Source: Ilumatobacter sp.
GTDB taxonomy: Bacteria > Actinomycetota > Acidimicrobiia > Acidimicrobiales > Ilumatobacteraceae
Assembly: GCA_013002175.1 (NCBI GenBank)
Contig: JABDKP010000061.1
Coordinates: forward strand, 21,182 to 85,181
Direction: 5' to 3'
Length of the DNA: 64,000 nt
The position numbers and the translations under genes were made by a program. Under the pieces are notes generated by a model. The model did no database searches, had not been told where the DNA came from, and saw only the letters and a program-made list of their open reading frames with translations. Below are positions 28,436 through 36,716 of the stretch, one piece after another (positions within the stretch are counted from its first letter, which is position 1; each line of letters starts with the position of its first letter).

Positions 28436-29913
28436 GTCCGCCGTCGTCCCCGAGTGCCACCGATCCGTCCACCGAGGCCGGCGAACGGTCGGCGGCCACC
28501 CGTGGCGCTCCGGTCGCTCCGCTCGACCTGTCGATCCCGCATCGCCTCCACATCGTCGGTGTCGGCGGCCCGGGCATGAGTGCGATCGCGATCGCCCTCG
28601 CCGAGATGGGCCACGACGTCTCCGGCAGCGACCTGCGCACCCACCCGGTGCTCGAGCGGGTGCGGGCGGCGCGGGTACGGGTCAAGGTCGGCCACGATCG
28701 GTCGCTCGTCCAGGGCGTCGACGCCGTGACGGCGTCGACGGCCGTCCCCGATCGCAACATCGAACTCGACGAGGCCCGTGCGGCCGGCATCACCGTGCTC
28801 CGCCGGGCAGGCATGCTGGCGTCGATCTGCGCGCAGGCCAAGTCCCTCGCGGTCGCCGGCACGCACGGCAAGACGACGACGACCTCGATGCTGATGCTGA
28901 TCCTCGCCGAAGCCGGGCTGCGGCCCAGCTTCATCGTCGGCGGCGATGTCACCGACGTCGGGACCGGCGCGCAGTGGACCGGTGGTGAGTGGCTGGTCGT
29001 CGAAGCGGACGAGAGCGACGGCACCCACCTCCAGCTCCCGCTGTACGGCACGATCCTCACCAACGTCGAAACCGACCATCTCGACCACTACGGCTCGTTC
29101 GACGGCATCGTCGGCGGGTTCGACGACTACCTCGCACAGGTCGACGGACCGAAGGTGCTCTGCGCCGACGATCCGGTCACGGCCGAGCTCGCCGCTCGGC
29201 ACGGCGCGGTCACGTACGGCCTCGATGCCGGTGCCGACGTCCGTGCCGTCGAGGTGACGGCCAGCGGTGGCTCGTACCGGTACGTCGTCGAACGGCGGCC
29301 CGCCGGTGATGCCGAGTACATCCGGCTCGGCGAGATCAACCTGCCGATGCGCGGCGTCTACAACGTGCGCAACTCGCTCGCGGCCGCGACGCTGGCGTTG
29401 GAGATCGGCGTCGAATTCTCGGCCGTCTCCGGCGCGCTCGCCAAGTTCGGTGGCGTCGCGAGACGGTTCGATGTGCGCGGCGCCGACCGCGGTGCGACGT
29501 TCGTCGACGACTACGCCCACCTACCGTCCGAAATCGACGCGGTGCTGACCGGCGCCCGCGACAGTGGAGACGGCTGGCAGCGAATCATCGCCGTCTTCCA
29601 ACCGAACCGGTTCAACCGGATCTCCGAGATCTGGCGGCACTACGCCGACGCCTTCGGGTCCGCCGACATGGTCGTGTTGACCGACGTGTACGCCTCGGGG
29701 ACGACGCCGATCCCCGGCGTCACCGGCAAGCTGATCGTCAACGCCGTTGCCGAGGCCCATCCGGAAGCCAGAGTGGTCTGGCTGCCCCGCCGCGACGACC
29801 TGGTGAACTTCGTCGCGGGCGAGGCGCGGGAGGGTGACGTCGTGATCTCGATGGGATGTGGTGACATCGCGTCGTTCCCGTCGGAGGTGCTCGATGCCCG
29901 TCGCGCCCACTGA
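28432..29913 (+). CDS. murC: UDP-MurNAc--L-alanine ligase
   Basis: HIVGVGGPGMSAIA, GTHGKTTTTSM, EADESDGTHL, NVETDHLDHYGS, DDYAHLPSEI. Confidence 0.94.
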   Translation: MSPPSSPSATDPSTEAGERSAATRGAPVAPLDLSIPHRLHIVGVGGPGMSAIAIALAEMGHDVSGSDLRTHPVLERVRAARVRVKVGHDRSLVQGVDAVTASTAVPDRNIELDEARAAGITVLRRAGMLASICAQAKSLAVAGTHGKTTTTSMLMLILAEAGLRPSFIVGGDVTDVGTGAQWTGGEWLVVEADESDGTHLQLPLYGTILTNVETDHLDHYGSFDGIVGGFDDYLAQVDGPKVLCADDPVTAELAARHGAVTYGLDAGADVRAVEVTASGGSYRYVVERRPAGDAEYIRLGEINLPMRGVYNVRNSLAAATLALEIGVEFSAVSGALAKFGGVARRFDVRGADRGATFVDDYAHLPSEIDAVLTGARDSGDGWQRIIAVFQPNRFNRISEIWRHYADAFGSADMVVLTDVYASGTTPIPGVTGKLIVNAVAEAHPEARVVWLPRRDDLVNFVAGEAREGDVVISMGCGDIASFPSEVLDARRAH

Positions 29914-30874
29914 CCATCTCGCGGCGGTCGATGTTGCGGTCGCGGTCCTCGGCGACCGTGCCGAGCGCAACGTGCCGATCGGCCCGCTGACGACGTACCG
30001 GGTCGGCGGCGCCGCCGACATCTTCGTCCGGGTGCGCACGCACGACGACCTCGACGCGCTGGCGGATGCACTGCGCGCCTCCGGGCTGCCCATGTTGCCG
30101 ATCGGGCGGGGTTCGAACCTGCTCGTCGCCGACGCCGGGTTCCGGGGCATCGCCGTGTCCACCGCGGCGTTGGGAGGCGCGACGGCGATCGACATCGACG
30201 AGCAGGATTGCTGCGTGGTCGCCGGTGCCGCCGTGCTCCTTCCCGTGCTGGCGCGGCGCACCGCGGCCGCCGGGCTGACCGGGTTCGAGTGGGCGGTCGG
30301 CGTGCCCGGCTCGGTCGGAGGTGCCGTGCGGATGAATGCCGGCGGTCACGGCTCGGACATGGCGGCGGTGGTCGTCTCGGCGACGATTGCCGACGTCTCA
30401 GGTGCCGAGCCGGCCGACACGGGTCGGCGGGGCGCCGCGATCCGGACCGTTCCCGCCGCCGCCCTCGGGCTGCGGTTCCGGGGGAGCGACCTCGGTCCGG
30501 GCCAGCTCGTCCTCGACGTGACGCTGCAGCTGGCGGCCGGCGACCGGACCACCGCGGAGCAGGAGATCAGCGAGATCGTGCACTGGCGCCGAGCGAACCA
30601 GCCGGGCGGTCAGAACGCCGGCTCGGTGTTCGTCAACCCGGTGCCCGGCGAGGTCACGTGCGGGGCGCTGATCGATGGTGCCGGCCTGCGGGGCCTGCGC
30701 CATGGCACGGCCACGGTGTCCGAGAAGCATGCGAATTTCATCCAGGCCGACGAGGACGGCTCCGCCGACGACGTCCGTGAGCTGATGCGGATCGTGCGCA
30801 GCGAGGTCGAACGGGCGACGGGGTACCGCCTGCGCAGCGAGATCCGTCTCATCGGGTTCGACGAGGACCGCTGA
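29894..30874 (+). CDS. murB: UDP-N-acetylmuramate dehydrogenase
   Basis: TTYRVGGAADIF, LPIGRGSNLLVAD, WAVGVPGSVGGAVRMNAGGHG, NAGSVFVNP, EKHANFI. Confidence 0.93.
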   Translation: MPVAPTDHLAAVDVAVAVLGDRAERNVPIGPLTTYRVGGAADIFVRVRTHDDLDALADALRASGLPMLPIGRGSNLLVADAGFRGIAVSTAALGGATAIDIDEQDCCVVAGAAVLLPVLARRTAAAGLTGFEWAVGVPGSVGGAVRMNAGGHGSDMAAVVVSATIADVSGAEPADTGRRGAAIRTVPAAALGLRFRGSDLGPGQLVLDVTLQLAAGDRTTAEQEISEIVHWRRANQPGGQNAGSVFVNPVPGEVTCGALIDGAGLRGLRHGTATVSEKHANFIQADEDGSADDVRELMRIVRSEVERATGYRLRSEIRLIGFDEDR

Positions 30875-32235
30875 TGCTGCGGCGGAGCCGCCGGCAGTCC
30901 GGTGAAGGTGTCGAAGCTGGCGGCGATGCAGTGGAGGCCGTGACCGGCATCGACGACGCCGAGCCGCCCGCGGTCGGGCCGATCCGCCCCGACGAGACCG
31001 TGCTCGACGAGCTGTCGCGCGTGTTCGGGAGCGCCGACGAAGGGTCGGACACCGACATCACGACGCCGACCGACCCCGACGTGCTCGCGGAGCGCGTCAC
31101 CGACCGGGCCGAAGCCGGCGGCGGCGACGCCGACCCGGACCCGAGTGGTGGACCTGCGGCTCGCACGACGATCACGATCGGCGCTGACGATCTCGGGAGC
31201 GACACGGTCGACCCCGTACCGCTCGACGAGGCGCTGGGACGACCGGCGCGGCTCGCGGACGACGACCCGTCGCATCCGTCGCCGACCGACCCCGAGGCGC
31301 GTTCGACGATTTCGATCGTCGTCGGCGACGAACTGCCGGACGCCGTCTATCTCGACGGAGAACTCGAGCGCGGTGACGACTCGGGCGGGACGGTGTTCAT
31401 CGACGACGACGGCACCGGCGACGCAATTGCGCCGAAGGAGGCGACGTCGCCCGGCATCGAACCCCGCTTCCGGCAGCGTCGGATCGGCGTCCGCCGGGCC
31501 GAGGGTCGGCGGCGGCTGAAGTGGGTCGTGCTCGCGCTCGTCGTCGTCCTCGTCCTGGTCGGCGTGCTGACGGTGCTCGGGTCCGACCTGTTCGCCATCG
31601 ACGATGTCTCGGTCGGCGGCAACGTGTACACCGACGAGAACCGCCTCGCCGCCGTCGTCGACGATCTGCTCGGCACGCCGGTACTGCTGGCCGACACCGC
31701 CGAGGCCGAGCGCGAATTGGAGGCGATCCCCTGGGTCGAGGACGCACGGGTGCGCGCGATCTTCCCCGATCGAGCCACGATCGAGATCCGCGAGCGCACC
31801 CCCGTGGCGACGATGCGCGGAGGCGACGGGCGCTTCCGCGTGCTCGACGCCGAGGGCCGCGTGCTCGACGTCATCGAAGGCCAGCCGGTGGCCTATGTGT
31901 TGCTCGCCGGACCGGGCACGCTCGACCTCGCGGCCGGCGAGTTCGCCCCGCTCGGACCGTCCTCCGCGGCATCACTGGTGACGAAACTGACCCCGACGAT
32001 CCGGCCGCGGGTCGAGTCGATCGAGGTCACCGACGACGGCTCGGACCTGGTGATCAACCTCGCGCCGGCCGACGACGGCCTCCAGACCTCGACGATCAAG
32101 GTACGATTCGGCTCCGCAGTCGGAGACAACGACCAGATCGAAAAGCTCGTTCGTCTCGAACAGAAGCTCGATGGCCTTCCGGATCGGACGATTTCGGAGA
32201 TCAACGTGGCGACCAACGAGGTGACCGTGCGGTGA
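30874..32235 (+). CDS. ftsQ: FtsQ/DivIB-type division protein with long acidic cytoplasmic tail
   Basis: TM WVVLALVVVLVLVGVLTVL, POTRA-like FAIDDVSVGGNVYTDENRLAAVV..IPWVEDARVRAIFPDRATIEIRERTPVA; just upstream of ftsZ. Confidence 0.88.
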   Translation: MLRRSRRQSGEGVEAGGDAVEAVTGIDDAEPPAVGPIRPDETVLDELSRVFGSADEGSDTDITTPTDPDVLAERVTDRAEAGGGDADPDPSGGPAARTTITIGADDLGSDTVDPVPLDEALGRPARLADDDPSHPSPTDPEARSTISIVVGDELPDAVYLDGELERGDDSGGTVFIDDDGTGDAIAPKEATSPGIEPRFRQRRIGVRRAEGRRRLKWVVLALVVVLVLVGVLTVLGSDLFAIDDVSVGGNVYTDENRLAAVVDDLLGTPVLLADTAEAERELEAIPWVEDARVRAIFPDRATIEIRERTPVATMRGGDGRFRVLDAEGRVLDVIEGQPVAYVLLAGPGTLDLAAGEFAPLGPSSAASLVTKLTPTIRPRVESIEVTDDGSDLVINLAPADDGLQTSTIKVRFGSAVGDNDQIEKLVRLEQKLDGLPDRTISEINVATNEVTVR

Positions 32236-32339
32236 GGTTCCACGCGACCGTCCCCGTTGCAACCTTCAGAACCTGACAGGATGACCGTGGTTGACACACG
32301 TGATATCCGGCTGAGTGACATCGAACGGAAGACGAGCTC

Positions 32340-32402
32340 ATGAACAACAGACATCGCTGGCTGCGCACACTCGGCCCGATCCAAGCGGACGGGACCCGAT
32401 GA
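32340..32402 (+). CDS. Putative 20-codon leader ORF overlapping the ftsZ start
   Basis: ATG..TGA = [25 protein letters not shown] 8 nt upstream; stop overlaps ftsZ ATG 32399 as ATGA. Confidence 0.35.
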   Translation: MNNRHRWLRTLGPIQADGTR

Positions 32403-33499
32403 TGGCCGGCGCACCCCAGAACTACCTCGCCGTGATCAAGGTCGTCGGCGTCGGCGGCGGCGGCGTCAACGCCGTCAACCGGATGATCGACGCCGGGCTG
32501 AAAGGCGTCGAGTTCATCGCCGTCAACACCGACGCACAGGCGCTGCTGATGAGTGACGCGGACGTCAAGCTCGACATCGGGCGCGATCTCACCCGCGGGC
32601 TCGGCGCCGGCAGCGACCCCGAGGTGGGCCGTGCCGCAGCCGATGCGCATCGCGAAGAGATCGAGGAGATGGTCAAGGGCGCCGACATGGTGTTCATCAC
32701 CGCCGGCGAAGGCGGTGGCACCGGTACTGGCGCCGCCCCCGTGATCGCCGAGGTCGCCCGGGAGGCCGGTGCGCTGACGATCGGCGTCGTGACCCGCCCG
32801 TTCTCGTTCGAGGGACGCCGTCGTGCGGTGCAGGCCGACAACGGCGTGGGCACCCTGAAAGAGAAGGTCGACACGCTGATCGTCATCCCGAACGATCGTC
32901 TGCTGACGGTGGCGAACGACAAGACGAGCGTGCTCAACGCGTTCAAGATGGCCGACGAAGTGCTCCTGCAGGGCGTCTCGGGGATCACCGGGCTGATCAC
33001 CACGCCCGGGCTGATCAACACCGACTTCGCCGACGTCAAGATGGTGCTGTCCAATGCCGGTTCCGCGCTGATGGGCATCGGCCAGGCGAGCGGCGACGAA
33101 CGGGCGATGTCGGCGGCGAAGGCTGCGATCTCCAGCCCGCTGCTGGAATCGGCGATCGACGGTGCTCGTGGCGTGCTGCTCAACATCACCGGTCCGTCGA
33201 GCATGGGCCTGTTCGAGATGAACGCAGCCGCGGAGATCATCCACGGTGTCGCGCATCAGGACGCCAACATCATCTTCGGCACCGTGATCGACGACGAGAT
33301 GGGCGACGAGGTGCGGGTCACCGTGATCGCCGCCGGATTCGACCGCGTCGAAGGGTCCGGGGCATCGCTCGGCGGCGCCGACGCGCTCGGGCTGCGGACG
33401 TCACCGACGCGCATCACCGAGCTGTTCGGCGACGACGAGGAGGCCGACCCGCTGGCCGATGACGACGACGACTTCGACGTCCCGTCGTTCCTCAAGTAA
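32399..33499 (+). CDS. ftsZ: Cell division protein FtsZ
   Basis: [34 protein letters not shown]-terminal [11 protein letters not shown]. Confidence 0.98.
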   Translation: MMAGAPQNYLAVIKVVGVGGGGVNAVNRMIDAGLKGVEFIAVNTDAQALLMSDADVKLDIGRDLTRGLGAGSDPEVGRAAADAHREEIEEMVKGADMVFITAGEGGGTGTGAAPVIAEVAREAGALTIGVVTRPFSFEGRRRAVQADNGVGTLKEKVDTLIVIPNDRLLTVANDKTSVLNAFKMADEVLLQGVSGITGLITTPGLINTDFADVKMVLSNAGSALMGIGQASGDERAMSAAKAAISSPLLESAIDGARGVLLNITGPSSMGLFEMNAAAEIIHGVAHQDANIIFGTVIDDEMGDEVRVTVIAAGFDRVEGSGASLGGADALGLRTSPTRITELFGDDEEADPLADDDDDFDVPSFLK

Positions 33500-33559
33500 C
33501 GCCGGCCCGGTCACCAGGGTCCTGTCGCACCGGACCCGACCGTTTCGGGCGTCGCCCTG

Positions 33560-34303
33560 ATGCACGTACTGCTCGACCGTGTCGACGGCGACCGGCGGTT
33601 CGTCGCGGTGGCGTCCGAGCGCAGCGACGGCGACGTCCACCCGCACAAGGTCGCTCCCGATGTACTCGATGTCCGGCAGCGAGCCGTCGCCGGTGCACCG
33701 TGGGTGATGGCCGACCAGGTCCACGGAACCGGGGTCGTCCAGACCGGCGACGAGCCGTTGGCGTGGCCGCTCGCCGGCCGCGGTGATGTGGTCGTGACGA
33801 CACGGCCCGGAATCCGTCTCGCGGTGTGGGCAGCCGACTGCGCGCCGCTCGCCCTGTTCGGTGTCGCCGGGACGGTCGTGCTCGCGCACGGTGGCTGGCG
33901 TGGCCTGGCCGCCGGCGTGATCGACGCTGCGGTCGGCACGGCGACCGGTGGAGGGGACTCGATCAGTGCCGCCGTACTCGGCCCGGTCATCCATCCGTGC
34001 TGCTACGCATTCGGCCCCGCCCAACTCGGGCAGGTCGCGGCCGGCGTCGGCAGCGCAGCCGACGACATCGGCGGCACGACCCATGGCGGCGACGTCGCGC
34101 TGGACGTCCCTGCCGCCGTCGCAGCAGGCCTCCGCCGACACGGGATCGACCTCGATGTCGTCGGTCCGTGCACGGGATGCAGTGATCGCTGGTACTCGCA
34201 CCGCATGCGCGACGACCGAGGCCGCCATGCCCTGATCGCGTGGACCGACCGACGCCCGGGACCCCGGTCGGCCACGGATCCGGGCGCCCACGTGGCACGC
34301 TGA
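33560..34303 (+). CDS. pgeF: Multicopper polyphenol oxidase/purine nucleoside phosphorylase family (YfiH/YlmD)
   Basis: DQVHGTGVV, RLAVWAADCAPLALF, HGGWRGLAAGVIDAA, IHPCCYAFG; downstream of ftsZ. Confidence 0.88.
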   Translation: MHVLLDRVDGDRRFVAVASERSDGDVHPHKVAPDVLDVRQRAVAGAPWVMADQVHGTGVVQTGDEPLAWPLAGRGDVVVTTRPGIRLAVWAADCAPLALFGVAGTVVLAHGGWRGLAAGVIDAAVGTATGGGDSISAAVLGPVIHPCCYAFGPAQLGQVAAGVGSAADDIGGTTHGGDVALDVPAAVAAGLRRHGIDLDVVGPCTGCSDRWYSHRMRDDRGRHALIAWTDRRPGPRSATDPGAHVAR

Positions 34304-34307
34304 GCCG

Positions 34308-34964
34308 ATGAGTGCTCCCGACGTCGCCGAACGCCTCGCTGCCGTGCACGCCAGGATCGCCGCGGTCGAGCGGCCGTTCACACACGCGGTCGACGTGGTC
34401 GCGGTCACGAAGGGATTCACGAGCGCCGCCGTACGCTCGGCGGTCTTCGCCGGCTGCACCGCGGTGGGGGAGAACTACGCACAGGAGCTGCTCACCAAGC
34501 GCGACGTGCTGACCGAGCTGCAGCCGAGCGTCCACTTCATCGGTCGACTGCAGTCCAACAAGGTGCGCTCCATTGCCGCACTGGTGTCGCTGTGGGAGAC
34601 GCTGGACCGCCCGTCGGTGATCAAGGAAGTGGCCAAGCGCGCGCCGGGCGCTCGGGTGCTGATCCAGGTCAACGCGACCGGCGAGGCGGGCAAGGGCGGC
34701 TGCGATCCGGCCGAGGCAGGCGAGCTGGTCACGTTGGCTCGGGCGGAGGGCCTGGTGGTGGAGGGGTTGATGACGGTCGGGCCGACCGACGGGACGCCGG
34801 CCGATGCCGAACCCGGGTTTCGCGTCGTGCGCGCGCTCGTCGACGAACTCGGGCTCGCGACCTGTTCGATGGGGATGACCGCGGACCTCGACGTCGCGGT
34901 CGCGGCCGGGGCGACGCAGGTCCGGGTCGGCACCGCGCTGTTCGGGCCGCGACCGGCGCGATGA
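34308..34964 (+). CDS. PLP homeostasis protein (YggS/YlmE family)
   Basis: VVAVTKGFTS, GENYAQELLTK, HFIGRLQSNKVRSI, LIQVNATGEAGKGGCDP, SMGMTADLDVAVAAGATQVRVGTALFG. Confidence 0.92.
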   Translation: MSAPDVAERLAAVHARIAAVERPFTHAVDVVAVTKGFTSAAVRSAVFAGCTAVGENYAQELLTKRDVLTELQPSVHFIGRLQSNKVRSIAALVSLWETLDRPSVIKEVAKRAPGARVLIQVNATGEAGKGGCDPAEAGELVTLARAEGLVVEGLMTVGPTDGTPADAEPGFRVVRALVDELGLATCSMGMTADLDVAVAAGATQVRVGTALFGPRPAR

Positions 34965-35057
34965 CGACGGCTCGTCGCGACCGCCCGATCTGCCATCGCG
35001 CGTGTCCACCTCCGGCGGACCCTCGTGGGCTAGCCTGACCGCAAGCAGGAGGATTGC

Positions 35058-35663
35058 ATGCCCATCTGGAAGCGGACCATGGAATACCTGGGTCTCGGTC
35101 CTGACGACACATACGACGACTACGACGAGTACGACGAGCCGGATCAGTCGGCACGCCATCGCGCGCCCCGTGAGCCGGAAGCCCGGGGCGCCCGTACTCG
35201 TGACGTCGATCCCGAGTTGGCGGTCCGCCCGGACGCCGCGCGACCGAGCTTCCCGTCGCGTGACTTCGACGCGTCCGCGGCCTCGCGTCGTCCCCGACCC
35301 GATGCGAGCAGCCCGCGCGACCCGCGTGACGACTCCGGCGTCCAGATCCGCCCCGCCAACCAGCAGCACGCGCCGCAGCAACAACCTGCGCTGCGCAGCG
35401 TTCCAGGAGGATCGATGGAACCCCACACCGTCCGACCACGCCGATTCGACCAGGCGCAGGAAGTCGCCGACAAGTTCAAGGACGGTCAGCCGGTGATCAT
35501 GAACCTCGAAGGCACCGACCGTGCCGTCGCGCGGCGTCTGATCGACTTCGCCAGCGGCATCTGTTACGCGATGGACGGGTCGATGGAGAAGGTCGCGACC
35601 GGTGTCTACCTCCTGAAGCCGGCCCCACCGAGGCAAGTCCGCTACGACGAATACGACGACTGA
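35058..35663 (+). CDS. sepF: Cell division protein SepF
   Basis: MPIWKRTMEYLGLG..; core RFDQAQEVADKFKDGQPVIMNLEGTDRAVARRLIDFASGICYAMDGSMEKVATGVYLL. Confidence 0.93.
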   Translation: MPIWKRTMEYLGLGPDDTYDDYDEYDEPDQSARHRAPREPEARGARTRDVDPELAVRPDAARPSFPSRDFDASAASRRPRPDASSPRDPRDDSGVQIRPANQQHAPQQQPALRSVPGGSMEPHTVRPRRFDQAQEVADKFKDGQPVIMNLEGTDRAVARRLIDFASGICYAMDGSMEKVATGVYLLKPAPPRQVRYDEYDD

Positions 35664-35704
35664 CAGCCCGCTCTGCCAGGGTGGCTGAACGAGAGAGAAG
35701 TGCC

Positions 35705-36673
35705 ATGGACATGAATCCGCAACGTGTACGCACCGCTGAGTTCAAGACCGTCAAGCGCGGCCTCGACCCCAGTGAGGTCGAAGGGTTTCTGCATGCAGTC
35801 GCCGACGAACTCGAGCGCGCCCAGAACCAGTCGACGGCGATGGAGGCCCGTGCCCGGGCGGCGGTCGCCCGCCTCCAGGAACTGTCCGACGGCGCGTCTG
35901 CGCAGGCCGATGAGTCCGAGAGCGAGTCGATGGCTGCGTCACCCGACCAGTCCGAGACGATCAGTCGCACGCTGCTCCTCGCCCAGCGCACCGCAGACAC
36001 GACGATCGCCGATGCGAAGACAGAGGCCGAACGGATCCGCGGCGAGGCCGGCGATGAGGCGTCGCGCACCCTCGAGTCGACCCGGGACATGGCGTCGTCG
36101 CTGCTCGACGAAGCCCGTGAGGAGGCGCGCAAGGTCGGCGAGGAGGAGCGGGTCGCGCTCAAGAGCGAGGTGGACGCGCTGGCCGCCCGGCGGGACTTCC
36201 TCGAGTCCGACGTCGACCACATGGAGCAGTTCCTGATCGCCCAGCGGAATCGCCTGCGTGAGGCCGCGAACGAACTGATCGAGCTGACCGAGCGGGTGCC
36301 GAGCGGTCTGGGCGAGGTCCGCCGGCCGCTGCTGTCGGCGTCCGACGACGACGCTGCCGGTGACGCGGACGGCGCCGACGACACCGCAGCCGGAGACGAC
36401 GAGCCTGCCGACGCGACCGCGGACGACACCGCGCACGCGGCGGCGGACGAGACGCCGGTCACCGGCGCCCCCGTCAGCAACGCGGCGTGGTCCGCGACCG
36501 ACTCGGGCGACGGCGGCGATGCCGATGCCGCCGATGAAACGGGCGAGGGCGCAGGAGACAGCAGCGACGACCTGTGGCTGCCCGACGATGACGACGATCA
36601 ACCGGTCGACGCTGGCGCCGAGGCGGGTGGGGACTCCAAGCGCGGGTTCCGACTGTCCTTCGGCGAGGACTGA
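35705..36673 (+). CDS. DivIVA/Wag31-like coiled-coil protein with acidic C-terminal tail
   Basis: RTAEFKTVKRGLDPSEVEGFLHAVADELERA; coiled coil; tail DDDAAGDADGADDTAAGDDEPADATADD.. Confidence 0.82.
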   Translation: MDMNPQRVRTAEFKTVKRGLDPSEVEGFLHAVADELERAQNQSTAMEARARAAVARLQELSDGASAQADESESESMAASPDQSETISRTLLLAQRTADTTIADAKTEAERIRGEAGDEASRTLESTRDMASSLLDEAREEARKVGEEERVALKSEVDALAARRDFLESDVDHMEQFLIAQRNRLREAANELIELTERVPSGLGEVRRPLLSASDDDAAGDADGADDTAAGDDEPADATADDTAHAAADETPVTGAPVSNAAWSATDSGDGGDADAADETGEGAGDSSDDLWLPDDDDDQPVDAGAEAGGDSKRGFRLSFGED

Positions 36674-36716
36674 ATCCGTCGGCGGGCACCCGCGGCCCGC
36701 TCGGTAGCATTCCGGT

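Noticed and set aside
36674-36716. T-box riboswitch upstream of ileS
   Set aside because: Only 43 nt between genes, with a promoter-like TAGCAT close to the GTG start.
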